A stretch of DNA of 64,000 nt from Comamonas koreensis (GTDB lineage Bacteria > Pseudomonadota > Gammaproteobacteria > Burkholderiales > Burkholderiaceae_C), in contig NZ_JAJNCT010000003.1 in assembly GCF_021026195.1 (NCBI RefSeq), positions 248,001 through 312,000 on the forward strand. The letters run 5' to 3'. The notes under the pieces were generated by a model. It worked only from the letters and a program-made list of their open reading frames with translations. It was not told the origin of the DNA and did not search any database. Below are positions 35,966 to 45,930 of the stretch, piece after piece (position 1 is the stretch's first letter; every line of letters starts with the position of its first letter). The position numbers and the translations under genes are program-made.

Positions 35966-37372
35966 TCAGGCCTGGGGCGGCTGGGGCCAGGGCTTTTGCG
36001 GGCCACGGATCTGCTCGAAAGCCCGCGACAGCTGCAGCACGCCCAGGTCGTCAAAACGCGCGCCGGCAATCTGCAGGCCAATGGGCAGGCCGGCTGCGGT
36101 GTAGCCGCAGTTGATGGAGGCGGCCGGCTGCTCCGACATGTTGTAGGGCACGGTAAAGCCGATGTGCTCCAGCGGGCGCAAGGGGTCATTGGTCGGCGAT
36201 GCCCATTCGGCGGCAAAGGCGACGTGGGGCGCCACCGGCGAGATCACAAAGTCGAACGCGCTGCAGGCCTTGACGGTGGCCAGGCGCACCTGGTGGAACT
36301 GCTGGCTGGCCTGGAAGACCGCGCTGCCGCTCATACCTTCGGCGCTCTCGGCCCAGGTACGGATATACGGCAGCACCTTGTCGCGCTGCGCGCTGCTGAG
36401 TGCCTGCAGATCGCTGAGCGAGCGCATGCGCCAGAAGCGGTCCATGCCGTCCAGCATCGCGGGCGTCATGAAGGGCTGCATCGGCGTGATCTGGGCGCCA
36501 GCGGCTTCCAGCAGCGCAGCGGCCCGCTCGATGGCGGCGCGCACCTCGGGCTGCAGCGGCAGGCCGCAGCCCGCATCGAGCAAGAGGCCAATGCGCTTGC
36601 CCCGGATAAAGTCCGCACCGGTGGTGGCCACGGTGCTCCAGGCAATGTCCTGCGGCGGCAGGCTCATGCTGTCGCGCGCATCGGGGGCCGACAGCACCTG
36701 CATTATCAGTGCCGAATCGTCCACGCTGCGGGTCATCGGGCCGGCGGCGCGGCCTTGGTACGGTGGGTCGATGGGAATGCGACCCAGGCTGGGCTTGAGG
36801 CTGTAGATACCGCACCAGCTGGCCGGCAGGCGCAAGGAACCACCGATGTCGGTGCCGATGTGCAGCGGCCCGTAGCCTGCGGCGGCTGCGGCACCGCCAC
36901 CCGCGCTGGAGCCGCCCGGGCCCTTGCTCAGGTCCCAGGGGTTGCGCGCCAGCGGGTGAAAGCTCGACAGGCCCGACGACAGCATGCCGTAGTCAGGCAT
37001 CGTGGTCTTGCTGAAGCAGATGGCATGGGCCTCGCGCAGGCGGGCTGCGGGCGGTGCATCGGCGGCTGCAGGCACCAGGGTGACGGCCGCTGTGCCTGCG
37101 GGCAGTGGGTCGCCCTGGGTCGCAATGTTCTCCTTGATCGTCACCGGCAGGCCGTCGAGCAGGCCGGCGGGTGCGCCCTTGTGCCAGCGCGCCTCGCTGG
37201 CCCGCGCCTGCGCCAGGGCCTCTTCAGGCCGGTACAGGTAGGTGGCGCACAGATGCGGCTCCCACTGCCCGACATGGTCGATGACGGATTGCATGACATC
37301 GACAGGGGAGATTTCTTGCTTTTGGTAGGCGGCCAGCAGCGCTGTGGCGGGCCAATCGTGCAACGCGGTCAT
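35966..37372 (-). CDS. Amidase signature family hydrolase
   Basis: A 468-residue amidase of the Ser-cisSer-Lys class. The catalytic Lys is in PVTIKENIAT (about Lys80), the cis-Ser in GPGGSSAGGG (about Ser155) and the nucleophile Ser in GTDIGGSLRLPAS (about Ser179). The spacing of the two serines (24) matches malonamidase E2. No signal peptide is present, so it acts in the cytoplasm. It follows the importer genes after a terminator-like hairpin and precedes the TTC38-like gene by 17 bases, so it probably hydrolyses the imported amide or peptide. The substrate is not known; GatA is excluded because gatC and gatB are not here. Confidence 0.9.
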   Translation of the reverse strand: MTALHDWPATALLAAYQKQEISPVDVMQSVIDHVGQWEPHLCATYLYRPEEALAQARASEARWHKGAPAGLLDGLPVTIKENIATQGDPLPAGTAAVTLVPAAADAPPAARLREAHAICFSKTTMPDYGMLSSGLSSFHPLARNPWDLSKGPGGSSAGGGAAAAAGYGPLHIGTDIGGSLRLPASWCGIYSLKPSLGRIPIDPPYQGRAAGPMTRSVDDSALIMQVLSAPDARDSMSLPPQDIAWSTVATTGADFIRGKRIGLLLDAGCGLPLQPEVRAAIERAAALLEAAGAQITPMQPFMTPAMLDGMDRFWRMRSLSDLQALSSAQRDKVLPYIRTWAESAEGMSGSAVFQASQQFHQVRLATVKACSAFDFVISPVAPHVAFAAEWASPTNDPLRPLEHIGFTVPYNMSEQPAASINCGYTAAGLPIGLQIAGARFDDLGVLQLSRAFEQIRGPQKPWPQPPQA

Positions 37373-37411
37373 ATCGGGCAGGGGGTGTGAAAAGGGTAGG
37401 GACGCGGAAAG

Positions 37412-37445
37412 AAAAAACGCCCATCTCGGCAGGCCGTAGATGGGC
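37412..37445 (-). terminator. Terminator-like hairpin between binding-protein gene and amidase
   Basis: On the minus strand GCCCATCT and AGATGGGC arms (8 bases) enclose an 11-base loop, followed by GTTTTTT. It lies after the binding-protein gene and before the amidase, so part of the transcription may end here. Confidence 0.75.
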
Positions 37446-37480
37446 GGTGTGCTGGTTTGAAGCCTAGCGCAAGACCGGGT

Positions 37481-38971
37481 TCAAGCCCAGTACATGGATG
37501 ACAGGTCGTTGATGAAGATCGGCATGTCCTTCCACAGGCCACGCACGTTCTTGGCGGCAATGGTCACCCACTGCGGCTGGTACAGGTAGACGTTGGCGGC
37601 ATCTTCGGCCAGCAGGCGTTGGGCCTCGCCCAGCAGGCGCGAGCGGTCGGCAGGACGGGCTTCGAGCTTGATCTGTTCGAACAGCTTGTTGAACTTCTCG
37701 GACTTGTAGCCCCAGTAGTAATCGGGCCGGGTGTAGTTCTCCAGGTCGAAAGGCTCGACGTGCGAGATCAGCGACAGGTCGTAGTTCTTGTTGGTGTAGG
37801 TGCCCGAGAGCCACTGCGCCCATTCCACGTTCTGCAGCTTGACCTCGACGCCGATCTTGGCCAGTTGCGCGGCTATGATCTCGCCGCCCTGGCGCGCATA
37901 CGGCGTGGGCGGCAGAGTCATGCTCAGGCTCAGCGGCGTCTTCACGCCGGCCTCGGCCATCAGCTTCTTGGCCTTTTCCACATCAAAGGGGTTGATGCCG
38001 GTGGTGTCCACATAGCCATAGGCGCCAGGCACATAGTGGCTGCCAATCGGCACGCCCAAGCCTTCAGCCGCACCGGCGATGACGGCCTTGCGGTCGATGG
38101 CCGCAGACAGTGCACGGCGCACACGCACATCGTCCAGCGGCTTGCGGCGCTCGTTGATGGCGACGATGGTCTTGGCGCGCGAGCCGGAGATGACCACCTG
38201 GTAGCGCGGGTTGGTCTTGAACTGGTCGATGCCACGGGCCGAGACGCGCGGGAAGATGTCCACATCACCGGCCAGCAAGGCGGCCACTTGCGCGGCGGCA
38301 TCCGAGATGAAGCGGAAGGTGGCGCGGCGAATGCGGATGCTGCCGGGGTTGCGGTACTGCGGCCAGGCATCCAAGGTGATCGATGCCCCTTTGCTCCAGT
38401 TGCCAAGCTTGTAGGGGCCGGTGCCGATGGGCTTGGTCGCGTTGCTGTCGGCGCTCTTGGGCTCCACGATGATCGAGGTGGCCTGGCCCAGCACGAACAG
38501 CAGGTCCGGGTCGATTTCCTTGTTGAGGATCACCACCGTGTGGTCGTCCACCACCTGGGCCGTGAGGTTGGCGAAGGTGCGCTTGTCCTTGTTGGTGCTC
38601 TTCTCACCGGCTGCGCGGTCAAAGGAGAACTTGACGCTGTTGGCGTTGAAGGGCTCGCCATTGTGGAAGCTCACCCCTTTGCGCAGCTTGAAGGTGTAGG
38701 TCTTCAGATCGGGCGAGACCTCCCAGCTCTCGGCCAGCAGCGGCGAGACGCTGCCGTCCGAGTTGATCTTGGTCAGCGTCTCGTAGAGGTTGTAGTGGGT
38801 GATCTCGGCAATCGACGAGGCGGCGCCGGCGGTGGGGTCCAGCCCTGGCGGCTCCAGGGTCATGCCCAGCACAACGGTGTCTTTCTTGGCCTGCGCCTGG
38901 GCGATGCCAGGCAGCCACAGCGGCAGCGGTGCCAGGGTGCCTGCGGCAAGCAGGTGTCTACGGTTCAGCAT
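37481..38971 (-). CDS. Peptide/amide ABC transporter substrate-binding protein (family 5)
   Basis: A 496-residue solute-binding protein of the DppA/OppA family. The N-terminus MLNRRHLLAAGTLAPLPLWL with an RR pair and a hydrophobic core looks like a Tat or Sec signal, cleaved near AQAQA. Family landmarks: LEPPGLDPTAGAASSIAEITHYNLYETL, GVSFHNGEPFNANSVKFSFDRA, PIGTGPYKL and VRRALSAAIDRKAVI. The ATG at 38971 follows AAGGAG. Starts further upstream are rejected. It lies downstream of its ATPase genes, and with them forms an ABC importer for peptides or similar amides. Confidence 0.9.
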   Translation of the reverse strand: MLNRRHLLAAGTLAPLPLWLPGIAQAQAKKDTVVLGMTLEPPGLDPTAGAASSIAEITHYNLYETLTKINSDGSVSPLLAESWEVSPDLKTYTFKLRKGVSFHNGEPFNANSVKFSFDRAAGEKSTNKDKRTFANLTAQVVDDHTVVILNKEIDPDLLFVLGQATSIIVEPKSADSNATKPIGTGPYKLGNWSKGASITLDAWPQYRNPGSIRIRRATFRFISDAAAQVAALLAGDVDIFPRVSARGIDQFKTNPRYQVVISGSRAKTIVAINERRKPLDDVRVRRALSAAIDRKAVIAGAAEGLGVPIGSHYVPGAYGYVDTTGINPFDVEKAKKLMAEAGVKTPLSLSMTLPPTPYARQGGEIIAAQLAKIGVEVKLQNVEWAQWLSGTYTNKNYDLSLISHVEPFDLENYTRPDYYWGYKSEKFNKLFEQIKLEARPADRSRLLGEAQRLLAEDAANVYLYQPQWVTIAAKNVRGLWKDMPIFINDLSSMYWA

Positions 38972-39064
38972 CCGGTACTCCTTGGATAGGGGTTTATTCA
39001 ATTTATGGGGAAAGCTGGGCAGTGGCGCCGCCGTTGCCGGGCGCGCCGAGAAGCTCAAGCACGG

Positions 39065-39912
<848 letters not shown>

Positions 39913-39916
<4 letters not shown>

Positions 39917-40938
39917 GCGGGGGTCTCGTCAGGGGTCTCGGTGGCGATGGCATAGGCCTCGGGCCGCAGGCAGTGCACCTGGTGCGTCTCCTGCGGGTGG
40001 GTCGATGGCAGGGCCACCTGGGGCGGCTTTTGCACAAAGCAGGGGGCTTGGGTAAAGCTGCAACGGCCGGCAAAGGTGCAGCCAGCGGGCAGGTCGACCA
40101 GCTCGGGCACCGAGCCGGCAATGGTGTGCAGGCGCTGGGGCTGGCCCTGCAGGCGTGGCTGCATGCTGGGGCGCGCGGCCAGCAAGCCCCGGGTGTAGGG
40201 GTGGGCCATGTGCTCGAACACGGCCTCGGTGCTGCCCGATTCGACCACGGTGCCTCCGTACATCACGACCATCTTGTCGACGTTCTGCGAGATCACGCCC
40301 AGGTCGTGCGAGATCAGCAGCAAGGCCATCTGGCGCTCCTCGACCAGGCCATTGATCAGGTCCAGGATCTGCTGCTGGATGGTGACATCCAGCGCCGTGG
40401 TGGGCTCATCGGCGATCAGCAGATCGGGGCCGCAGGCCAGCGCCATCGCGATGGTGATGCGCTGGCGCTGCCCGCCCGAGAACTGGTGCGGATAGGCATC
40501 AAAGCGCTGCGCGGGCTGGGCAATGCCGACGCGGTCGAGCAGCGCAATCGCTTCTTCACGGGCCTGGCGTGCGCTCCAGCCCTTGTGCAGGCGCAGCGGC
40601 TCGCTGATCTGGCGGCCGATGGTGTGCACCGGGTTCAGCGCCGTCATCGGCTCTTGGAAGATCATCGCAATGCGGTTGCCGCGCACACTGCGCCACCAGC
40701 GGTCGGGCTGCTGCACCAGGCTTTGGCCATCCAGCGTAGCGCTGCCGTTGACCTGGGCCGATTCCGGCAGCAGGCCCATCAAGGCCATGGCCGTGATGGA
40801 TTTGCCGCAGCCCGATTCGCCAATCAGGCCCAGGGCCTGGCCGCGCTCGATCTGCAAGCTGACATCGCGCACGGCGCGGGCGGGGCCCCGGTGGGTTTGC
40901 AGCACGATCTCGAGGTGCTGTACATCAATCAATGCCAT
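39913..40938 (-). CDS. Dipeptide-type ABC transporter ATP-binding protein (DppD-like)
   Basis: A 341-residue ATPase with Walker A GESGCGKS (about 41-48), ABC signature FSGGQRQR, Walker B DLLIADEPTTALD, and the oligopeptide-transporter C-terminal region (HPYTRGLLAARPS and a cysteine pair in CTFAGRCSFTQAPC) that may hold an Fe-S cluster. The ATG at 40938 follows AAGGAG; a GTG six bases earlier is less likely. It is followed by the DppF-like gene with a four-base overlap and preceded by the second permease gene after 28 bases. Confidence 0.92.
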
Positions 40939-40966
40939 GGACACTCCTTAGAACGTCAACACGTTC

Positions 40967-41878
40967 TTAGCGCTTGCGGGCGAGACGGGGGTCGAGCAGG
41001 TCGCGCAGACCGTCGCCCAGCAGGTTGAGGCCCAGCACCGACAGGGCAATCGCCACGCCCGGGAAGACGGCCAGCAGCGGCGCCTGGAACATCAAGGTCT
41101 GCGCCTCGCTCAGCATGCGGCCCCAGGACGGCTGCGGTGGCTGGGTGCCCAGGCCCAGGTAGGACAGCGCGGCCTCGGCCAGGATCGCAATCGCAAAGCG
41201 GATGGTGCATTGCACGATCAACGTGGCCGAGATATTGGGCAGCACATGCTGCCAGGTGATGGCCCAGGCGCCCTTGCCGCAGGCGCGTGCAGCGGTGACG
41301 TATTCGCGCCCCCAGATGGTGTTGGCCGAGCCGCGTGCAATGCGGGCGAACATGGGAATGTTGTAGATGCCGATGGCCACAATCGCGTTGACGATGCCCG
41401 GGCCGAAGACGGCGGTCAGCATGATGGCCGAGAGAATCGCGGGGAAGGCCAGCGAGAAATCGGCCAGGCGCATGATGGCCTCTTCAACCCAGCCGCGTTT
41501 GGCAGCGGCCAGCAGGCCCAGCGCCGTGCCAACCACGACGCCCATGCCCACGGCAATGACGCCGACCAGGATCGAGGCCCGGGCGCCCAGCAGCAGCTGC
41601 GACGCAACATCGCGCCCATAGGCATCGGTGCCCAGCCAGTGGGCCAGCGAAGGCCCTTGCAGCTTGGCCTCCATGTTCATCTCGAAGGCCGAGTGCGGCG
41701 TCCAGAAATAGGACAGGCCAGCGGCGAGCAGGAGCAGTGCCGTGAGCACCAGGCCAATCATGAAGCTGGGGTTGCGCAGTGCGCGGCGCCACAGCGTGTT
41801 GCGGGGTACGGTGTTGCCTGGCACTGGGCTGGCAGCGGGCGCGGGCAGGGTGGGGGCGACGGAGGTAGGCGGTTGCAT
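40967..41878 (-). CDS. Dipeptide-type ABC transporter permease (DppC-like)
   Basis: A 303-residue permease with six predicted helices. After a Pro/Ala/Thr-rich N-terminal tail (about 1-30), a first helix lies near SFMIGLVLTALLLLAAGLSYF. The signature GTDAYGRDVASQLLLGARASILVG and the EAA loop REYVTAARACGKGAW (about 190-205) are characteristic of DppC/OppC. The ATG at 41878 (MQPPTSVAP) lies seven bases after the DppB-like stop. A longer frame starting at 41926 would overlap that gene. Confidence 0.9.
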   Translation of the reverse strand: MQPPTSVAPTLPAPAASPVPGNTVPRNTLWRRALRNPSFMIGLVLTALLLLAAGLSYFWTPHSAFEMNMEAKLQGPSLAHWLGTDAYGRDVASQLLLGARASILVGVIAVGMGVVVGTALGLLAAAKRGWVEEAIMRLADFSLAFPAILSAIMLTAVFGPGIVNAIVAIGIYNIPMFARIARGSANTIWGREYVTAARACGKGAWAITWQHVLPNISATLIVQCTIRFAIAILAEAALSYLGLGTQPPQPSWGRMLSEAQTLMFQAPLLAVFPGVAIALSVLGLNLLGDGLRDLLDPRLARKR

Positions 41879-41885
41879 GGCGTGC

Positions 41886-42848
41886 TCAGATATCGCTGGC
41901 TTTGGTGCGGGGGTCGATCCAGGCATAGAGCAGGTCCACCACGAAATTGACGATCACCACCATGGCTGCCAACAGCATCACACAGTTGCGCACCACCATC
42001 AGGTCCCGGTTGGCAATGGCCTGAAAGATCAGGCGGCCCATGCCCGGCAGGTAGAACACGTTCTCGACGACGATCGTGCCGGCCATCAGCTCGGCAAACT
42101 GCAGGCCCATCACGGTGACCACCGGCACCAGCGCATTGCGCAGCACATGGCCATACAGCGCTGCGCGTTGCGACAGGCCCTTGGCCCGGGCGGTGCGGAC
42201 AAAGTCCTCGCGCAGTACTTCGAGCACCGACGAGCGGGTGATGCGCGCCAGGATGGCGGCCTGCACCACCGCCAACGACAGCGCTGGCAGCAACAGCGAC
42301 TTGATCGCTGCCCAGGGCGAGCCGCCCGATGCCTCGGTCCAGCCCGGAAAGCCGCCCGCCGAGAACCATTTGAGCTGCACCGAAAACAGCAAAATCAGCA
42401 ATATGGCGAACCAGAAATTGGGAATCGCAATACCCAGCTGGGCGAGGCCCATGACACTGACATCACCGATCTTGTTGTGGCGGCTGGCGGCATAGATGCC
42501 GGCGGCCAGTGCGACGACGGTGGTGATGGCCATGGCCATCAGGGCCAGCGGCAGGGTGAGCGCCATGCGCTCGGCAATCAGTTCGATGACGGGGGTGCCG
42601 TAGCTGTAGCTGTTGCCCAGGTCCAGGTGCACGAGTCCCGAGATCCAGTGCACGTAGCGCTCCCACGCAGGTTGGTTGAGCCCGAGCTGCTCGGCCAGCT
42701 CAGCCACCGCTTCGGGAGCGGCATCAGGCCCCATCAGCATCTGGGCGGCGTTGCCCGGCAGGATCTCCAGCACGAGGAAGACGACAATCGAGGTGCCCAG
42801 CAAGGTGAGCAGCAAGGTGAGTGTGCGCTTGAGAATGAATAAGCCCAT
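41886..42848 (-). CDS. Dipeptide-type ABC transporter permease (DppB-like)
   Basis: A 320-residue permease, first gene of the importer operon. It starts MGLFILKRTLTLLLTLLGTSIVVFLVLEILPG, the usual DppB/OppB amphipathic start and first helix, and has the loop DPDAAPEAV-like segment GPDAAPEAVAELAEQLGLNQP before the remaining helices. The EAA loop REDFVRTARAKGLSQR (about 220-235) docks on the ATPases. It faces the ferredoxin gene across about 200 bases that must carry the operon promoter, though no strong consensus is seen. Confidence 0.91.
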   Translation of the reverse strand: MGLFILKRTLTLLLTLLGTSIVVFLVLEILPGNAAQMLMGPDAAPEAVAELAEQLGLNQPAWERYVHWISGLVHLDLGNSYSYGTPVIELIAERMALTLPLALMAMAITTVVALAAGIYAASRHNKIGDVSVMGLAQLGIAIPNFWFAILLILLFSVQLKWFSAGGFPGWTEASGGSPWAAIKSLLLPALSLAVVQAAILARITRSSVLEVLREDFVRTARAKGLSQRAALYGHVLRNALVPVVTVMGLQFAELMAGTIVVENVFYLPGMGRLIFQAIANRDLMVVRNCVMLLAAMVVIVNFVVDLLYAWIDPRTKASDI

Positions 42849-43047
42849 GGATAGCCATCGTGGTTAGGAAAGGCGCGCAGACTGCAGGTGCTGGTTGTAT
42901 TTTTTCGCAGCGGCAAGCATAACGCGAACAATTCCGACACACCATACATGCTTACTCGCAGTGCCAAGAGTATGGCTAAGGCGCACGCGGGATAATGTCG
43001 CTCATGTCACACTTCTTCCCCCGTGCTGGAATCTTGGAGACGCCGCC

Positions 43048-43305
43048 ATGGCCTTGATGATTACCGATGAGTGCATCAACTGCGATGTCTGCGAGCCCGA
43101 GTGCCCCAACGATGCCATCTCGATGGGGGAGGACTACTATGAGATCGATCCGCACCGCTGCACCGAATGTGTGGGCCATTTCGATGAGCCCCAGTGCGTG
43201 CAGATCTGCCCGGTGGCCTGCATTCCGGTGCACCCCGATTTTCAGGAAGACAAGCCCACGTTGATGCAGCGCTATGTGCGCTTGCAGGCTGACAAGGGCC
43301 TGTGA
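43048..43305 (+). CDS. YfhL-family 2[4Fe-4S] ferredoxin
   Basis: An 85-residue low-potential ferredoxin with two cluster motifs: CINCDVCEPECPN (residues 9-21) and CTECVGHFDEPQCVQICP (about 37-54), where the second is the longer Cys-X8 variant typical of the YfhL/Alvin type. It starts MALMITDE. The ATG at 43048 is preceded by TTGGAG at good spacing. It converges with pth. The electron partner is unknown. YfhL-type ferredoxins are linked to tRNA modification or Fe-S assembly, depending on species. Confidence 0.93.
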   Translation: MALMITDECINCDVCEPECPNDAISMGEDYYEIDPHRCTECVGHFDEPQCVQICPVACIPVHPDFQEDKPTLMQRYVRLQADKGL

Positions 43306-43357
43306 CTGCGGGGTTGTCGGGGGTGGTGGGCATTGATGTGCGTGTAGCCCGGCGCGC

Positions 43358-43966
43358 TCAGACGGCCTGAGGGCGCGGCGGCTTGGGCCGCTGGGGCTTG
43401 GTGGTGTGGATCTTCAACGTGGCCTTGTCCATGTCGCCCGCCAGCAGCTCGGGCGAGGCCTGCAGCGCATGGATGATGCTGTCTTCGATCAGGGTTCGCT
43501 GGTCCGGCGCTGGCTTGCGCAGCACCCAGTTGGGCACCTCCTGCTTGTCACCGGGGTGGCCGATGCCGATGCGCAGGCGCCAGTAATCGGATGATCCCAG
43601 CTGCGCATGGATATCGCGCAGGCCGTTGTGGCCGCCGTGGCCACCGCCACGCTTGAGCTTGACCTGGCCGGGCGGCAGATCGAGTTCATCGTGCACCACC
43701 AGAATCTCTTCGGGCTTGATCTTGAAAAAACGTGCGAGCGCACCGACCGACTTGCCCGACAGGTTCATGAAGGTCTGGGGCTCCAGCAGCCAGACCGACT
43801 CGCCTTGCACCGAGGTGCGCGCGACCAGACCGTAGTAATTGCGGTCGGGTACCAGCTGCAGGCGCAAATCCCGGGCCAGCGCATCAATCCACCAGAAGCC
43901 GGCGTTGTGGCGCGTGCCTTCGTATTCAGGGCCGGGATTGCCGAGGCCAACAAACAGCTTGATCAT
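43358..43966 (-). CDS. pth: Peptidyl-tRNA hydrolase
   Basis: Pth releases tRNA from peptidyl-tRNA that dropped off ribosomes. The 202-residue product has [17 protein letters not shown] (active-site histidine about 21), [14 protein letters not shown], and [29 protein letters not shown] with the catalytic Asp and the RNA-binding loop. The ATG at 43966 (MIKLFVGLG) is chosen over one 15 codons upstream that crosses the rplY terminator. It follows rplY, as in most proteobacteria. The C-terminal tail ([13 protein letters not shown]) is lysine/proline rich. Confidence 0.96.
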   Translation of the reverse strand: MIKLFVGLGNPGPEYEGTRHNAGFWWIDALARDLRLQLVPDRNYYGLVARTSVQGESVWLLEPQTFMNLSGKSVGALARFFKIKPEEILVVHDELDLPPGQVKLKRGGGHGGHNGLRDIHAQLGSSDYWRLRIGIGHPGDKQEVPNWVLRKPAPDQRTLIEDSIIHALQASPELLAGDMDKATLKIHTTKPQRPKPPRPQAV

Positions 43967-43997
43967 GGGCGGATGGAGTGAAGTGGGGGGAGGAATG

Positions 43998-44028
43998 AAA
44001 AAAGGCTGCATTGACCAGCAATGCAGCC
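43998..44028 (-). terminator. Intrinsic terminator after rplY
   Basis: On the minus strand GGCTGCATTG and CAATGCAGCC, perfect 10-base arms, enclose a 5-base loop and are followed by six T residues. It lies between rplY and pth, so pth must rely on read-through or its own promoter. Confidence 0.92.
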
Positions 44029-44071
44029 TCTGGCTTGCAGACGCCAGAGGCGTCAGCAGCTTGCTGTGCGA

Positions 44072-44662
44072 TTAAGCAGCAGGCGCTTCGCCTTCTGCAG
44101 GTTCAGCAGCAGCAGGAGCGGCCACGGACACCAGCGCAGGGTTGGTTTGTGCAGCCAGCTTCACGCCCTTGGGCAGAGCGATGTCCTTCAAGTGGACGGT
44201 CGAACCCTTTTCCAGCTTGCTCAGGTCCACCGCGATGAATTCGGGCAGGTCCTTGGGCATGCAGATCACTTGGATTTCGGTCACAACCGGGGTCACCAGG
44301 CACTTGTCGATCTTGACAGCTGGGGACTCTTCAGCACCGCTGAAGTGGACGGGCACCTTCATGGTCAGCGCGGTGTTGGCATCGACGCGTTGGAAGTCGA
44401 TGTGCAGCACCAGTTGCTTGTAGGGGTGGTATTGCACGTCGCGCAGCAGCACTTGGCTCTTGGCGCCGTCCAGGTCCAGTTCCAGCACGGATGCGTGGAA
44501 GGCTTCCTTCTTCAGGGCGTACCACAGGCTGTTGTGGTCCACTTCGATCAACTGAGGCTCAGCAGCAGCACCGTAGATGATGCCAGGCGTACGGCCAGAA
44601 TTACGCAGGCGGCGGCTCGCACCCGTACCTTGCTTAGCGCGCGCAAAAGCGACAACGTTCAT
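44072..44662 (-). CDS. rplY: Large ribosomal subunit protein bL25 (Ctc-type)
   Basis: L25 binds 5S rRNA. The 196-residue product is the long Ctc form: the N-terminal 5S-binding domain (about 1-95: [26 protein letters not shown]) plus the C-terminal TL5-like domain (about 96-185) ending in an Ala/Glu-rich tail. The ATG at 44662 (MNVVAFARA) follows TTGGAG. In other genera this form adds general-stress functions, but in betaproteobacteria it is simply the ribosomal protein. It follows prs with two terminators between them, suggesting separate transcription. Confidence 0.95.
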   Translation of the reverse strand: MNVVAFARAKQGTGASRRLRNSGRTPGIIYGAAAEPQLIEVDHNSLWYALKKEAFHASVLELDLDGAKSQVLLRDVQYHPYKQLVLHIDFQRVDANTALTMKVPVHFSGAEESPAVKIDKCLVTPVVTEIQVICMPKDLPEFIAVDLSKLEKGSTVHLKDIALPKGVKLAAQTNPALVSVAAPAAAEPAEGEAPAA

Positions 44663-44707
44663 TTCATTACTCCAATGTGGGATGAACCGCGACCAGTTCA
44701 CCCGGTT

Positions 44708-44735
44708 AAAAAGGCCGCTACAAATTGCAGCGGCC
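44708..44735 (-). terminator. Intrinsic terminator, prs-rplY gap (distal)
   Basis: On the minus strand GGCCGCT and AGCGGCC arms flank a 9-base loop and are followed by five T residues. It is the second of two terminators after prs. Confidence 0.85.
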
Positions 44736-44764
44736 AGCGAAAACTATCTATTTTAGCAGAAAGC

Positions 44765-44788
44765 AGAAAAAGGGCCTTGCAGGCCCTT
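44765..44788 (-). terminator. Intrinsic terminator after prs (proximal)
   Basis: On the minus strand AAGGGCCT and AGGCCCTT, perfect 8-base arms, enclose a 3-base loop, and the stem runs into a T run. It begins three bases after the prs stop. Confidence 0.88.
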
Positions 44789-44791
44789 GGT

Positions 44792-45757
44792 TCACTCGGC
44801 TTCCTGGAACAGGCTCATCACCGATTCGCCGGTGGCGATGCGGTGGATGGTCTCACCAATCAGTGGTGCCACCGACAACTGGCGGATCTTGCTGCAGTTG
44901 CGGGCAGCGGCCGACAGAGGGATGGTGTTGGTGACGACGACTTCGTCCAGAGCTGCACCGTTGCCGATACGCTCAATGGCCGGGCCCGAGAAGATGGGGT
45001 GCGTGCAATAGGCGTAAACCTTCTTGGCGCCGCGCTCCTTGAGCACTTCAGCAGCCTTCACCAAGGTGCCTGCGGTGTCGATCATGTCGTCCATGATCAC
45101 GCAGTTGCGGCCGTCGATATCACCGATCACATGCATGACTTCGGAGACATTGGCCTTGGGGCGGCGCTTGTCGATGATGGCCAGATCGCAATGGAGTTGC
45201 TTGGCCAGTGCGCGGGCACGCACCACACCACCGACGTCCGGCGACACGACGATCAGGTCTTCGTAGTTCTTCTGGCGCAGATCACCCAGCAGCACAGGCG
45301 ATGCATAGATGTTGTCCACCGGAATATCGAAGAAGCCCTGGATCTGGTCAGCGTGCAGGTCCATCGTCAGCACGCGGCTCACGCCAGCGGCTTGCAGCAT
45401 ATTGGCAACGACCTTGGCCGTGATGGGCACGCGGGTCGAGCGAACACGGCGGTCCTGGCGGGCGTAGCCAAAATAGGGGATCACGGCACAGATGTGCTCA
45501 GCCGATGCACGCTTCAGAGCGTCGACCATCACCAGCAGTTCCATCAGATGGTCGTTGGTGGGCGCGCAGGTGGGCTGCACCACGAACACATCGCGGGTAC
45601 GTACGTTCTGCTTGATCTCGACGGTGACTTCACCGTCAGAGAAACGGCCTACGTCGGCGTTACCCAGGGAGGTATGAAGGTGTTGTGCAATTTCAGAGGC
45701 AAGTTCGCGGTTGGCGTTGCCAGTGAAAACCATGAAGTCTGGATGATGGTCTTGCAT
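44792..45757 (-). CDS. prs: Ribose-phosphate pyrophosphokinase
   Basis: Prs makes PRPP from ribose-5-phosphate and ATP for nucleotides, histidine, tryptophan and NAD. The 321-residue protein has [25 protein letters not shown], an ATP-binding region [25 protein letters not shown] (metal site), and the PRPP loop [10 protein letters not shown] (about 222-231). The ATG at 45757 ([20 protein letters not shown]) is used because the open frame further upstream runs into the tRNA-Gln gene. It is the usual order after tRNA-Gln and ispE, and two terminators follow it. Confidence 0.96.
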   Translation of the reverse strand: MQDHHPDFMVFTGNANRELASEIAQHLHTSLGNADVGRFSDGEVTVEIKQNVRTRDVFVVQPTCAPTNDHLMELLVMVDALKRASAEHICAVIPYFGYARQDRRVRSTRVPITAKVVANMLQAAGVSRVLTMDLHADQIQGFFDIPVDNIYASPVLLGDLRQKNYEDLIVVSPDVGGVVRARALAKQLHCDLAIIDKRRPKANVSEVMHVIGDIDGRNCVIMDDMIDTAGTLVKAAEVLKERGAKKVYAYCTHPIFSGPAIERIGNGAALDEVVVTNTIPLSAAARNCSKIRQLSVAPLIGETIHRIATGESVMSLFQEAE

Positions 45758-45813
45758 AGCGTCCCAGTGGGTATGGGTTAGCTGTGTGCGTTGCTTGTAC
45801 GCGGTAAGAAATA

Positions 45814-45890
45814 TGGCAGGGGAAGAAGGATTCGAACCTTCGCATGCCGGAATCAAAATCCGGTGCCTTAACCAGCTTGGCGACTCCCCT
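45814..45890 (-). tRNA. tRNA-Gln (anticodon UUG)
   Basis: A 77-base cloverleaf with a 7-base acceptor (5' AGGGGAG pairing with TTCCCCT), D arm GCC-AAGCTGGTTAA-GGC, anticodon arm CCGGA-TTTTGAT-TCCGG with anticodon TTG, T arm GAAGG-TTCGAAT-CCTTC, discriminator G and encoded CCA. The anticodon arm matches E. coli tRNA-Gln(UUG). It lies between ispE and prs on the minus strand, a common betaproteobacterial position. Confidence 0.96.
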
Positions 45891-45896
45891 ACAAGA

Positions 45897-45918
45897 ATTG
45901 GTGCTAAGCATCACCAAT
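45897..45918 (-). other. Hairpin between ispE and tRNA-Gln
   Basis: ATTGGTG and CACCAAT arms (7 bases) flank an 8-base loop, 7 bases upstream of the tRNA 5' end on the minus strand. It may act in processing of an ispE-tRNA transcript or as a weak terminator. Confidence 0.4.
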
Positions 45919-45930
45919 CCTTTAAAACTT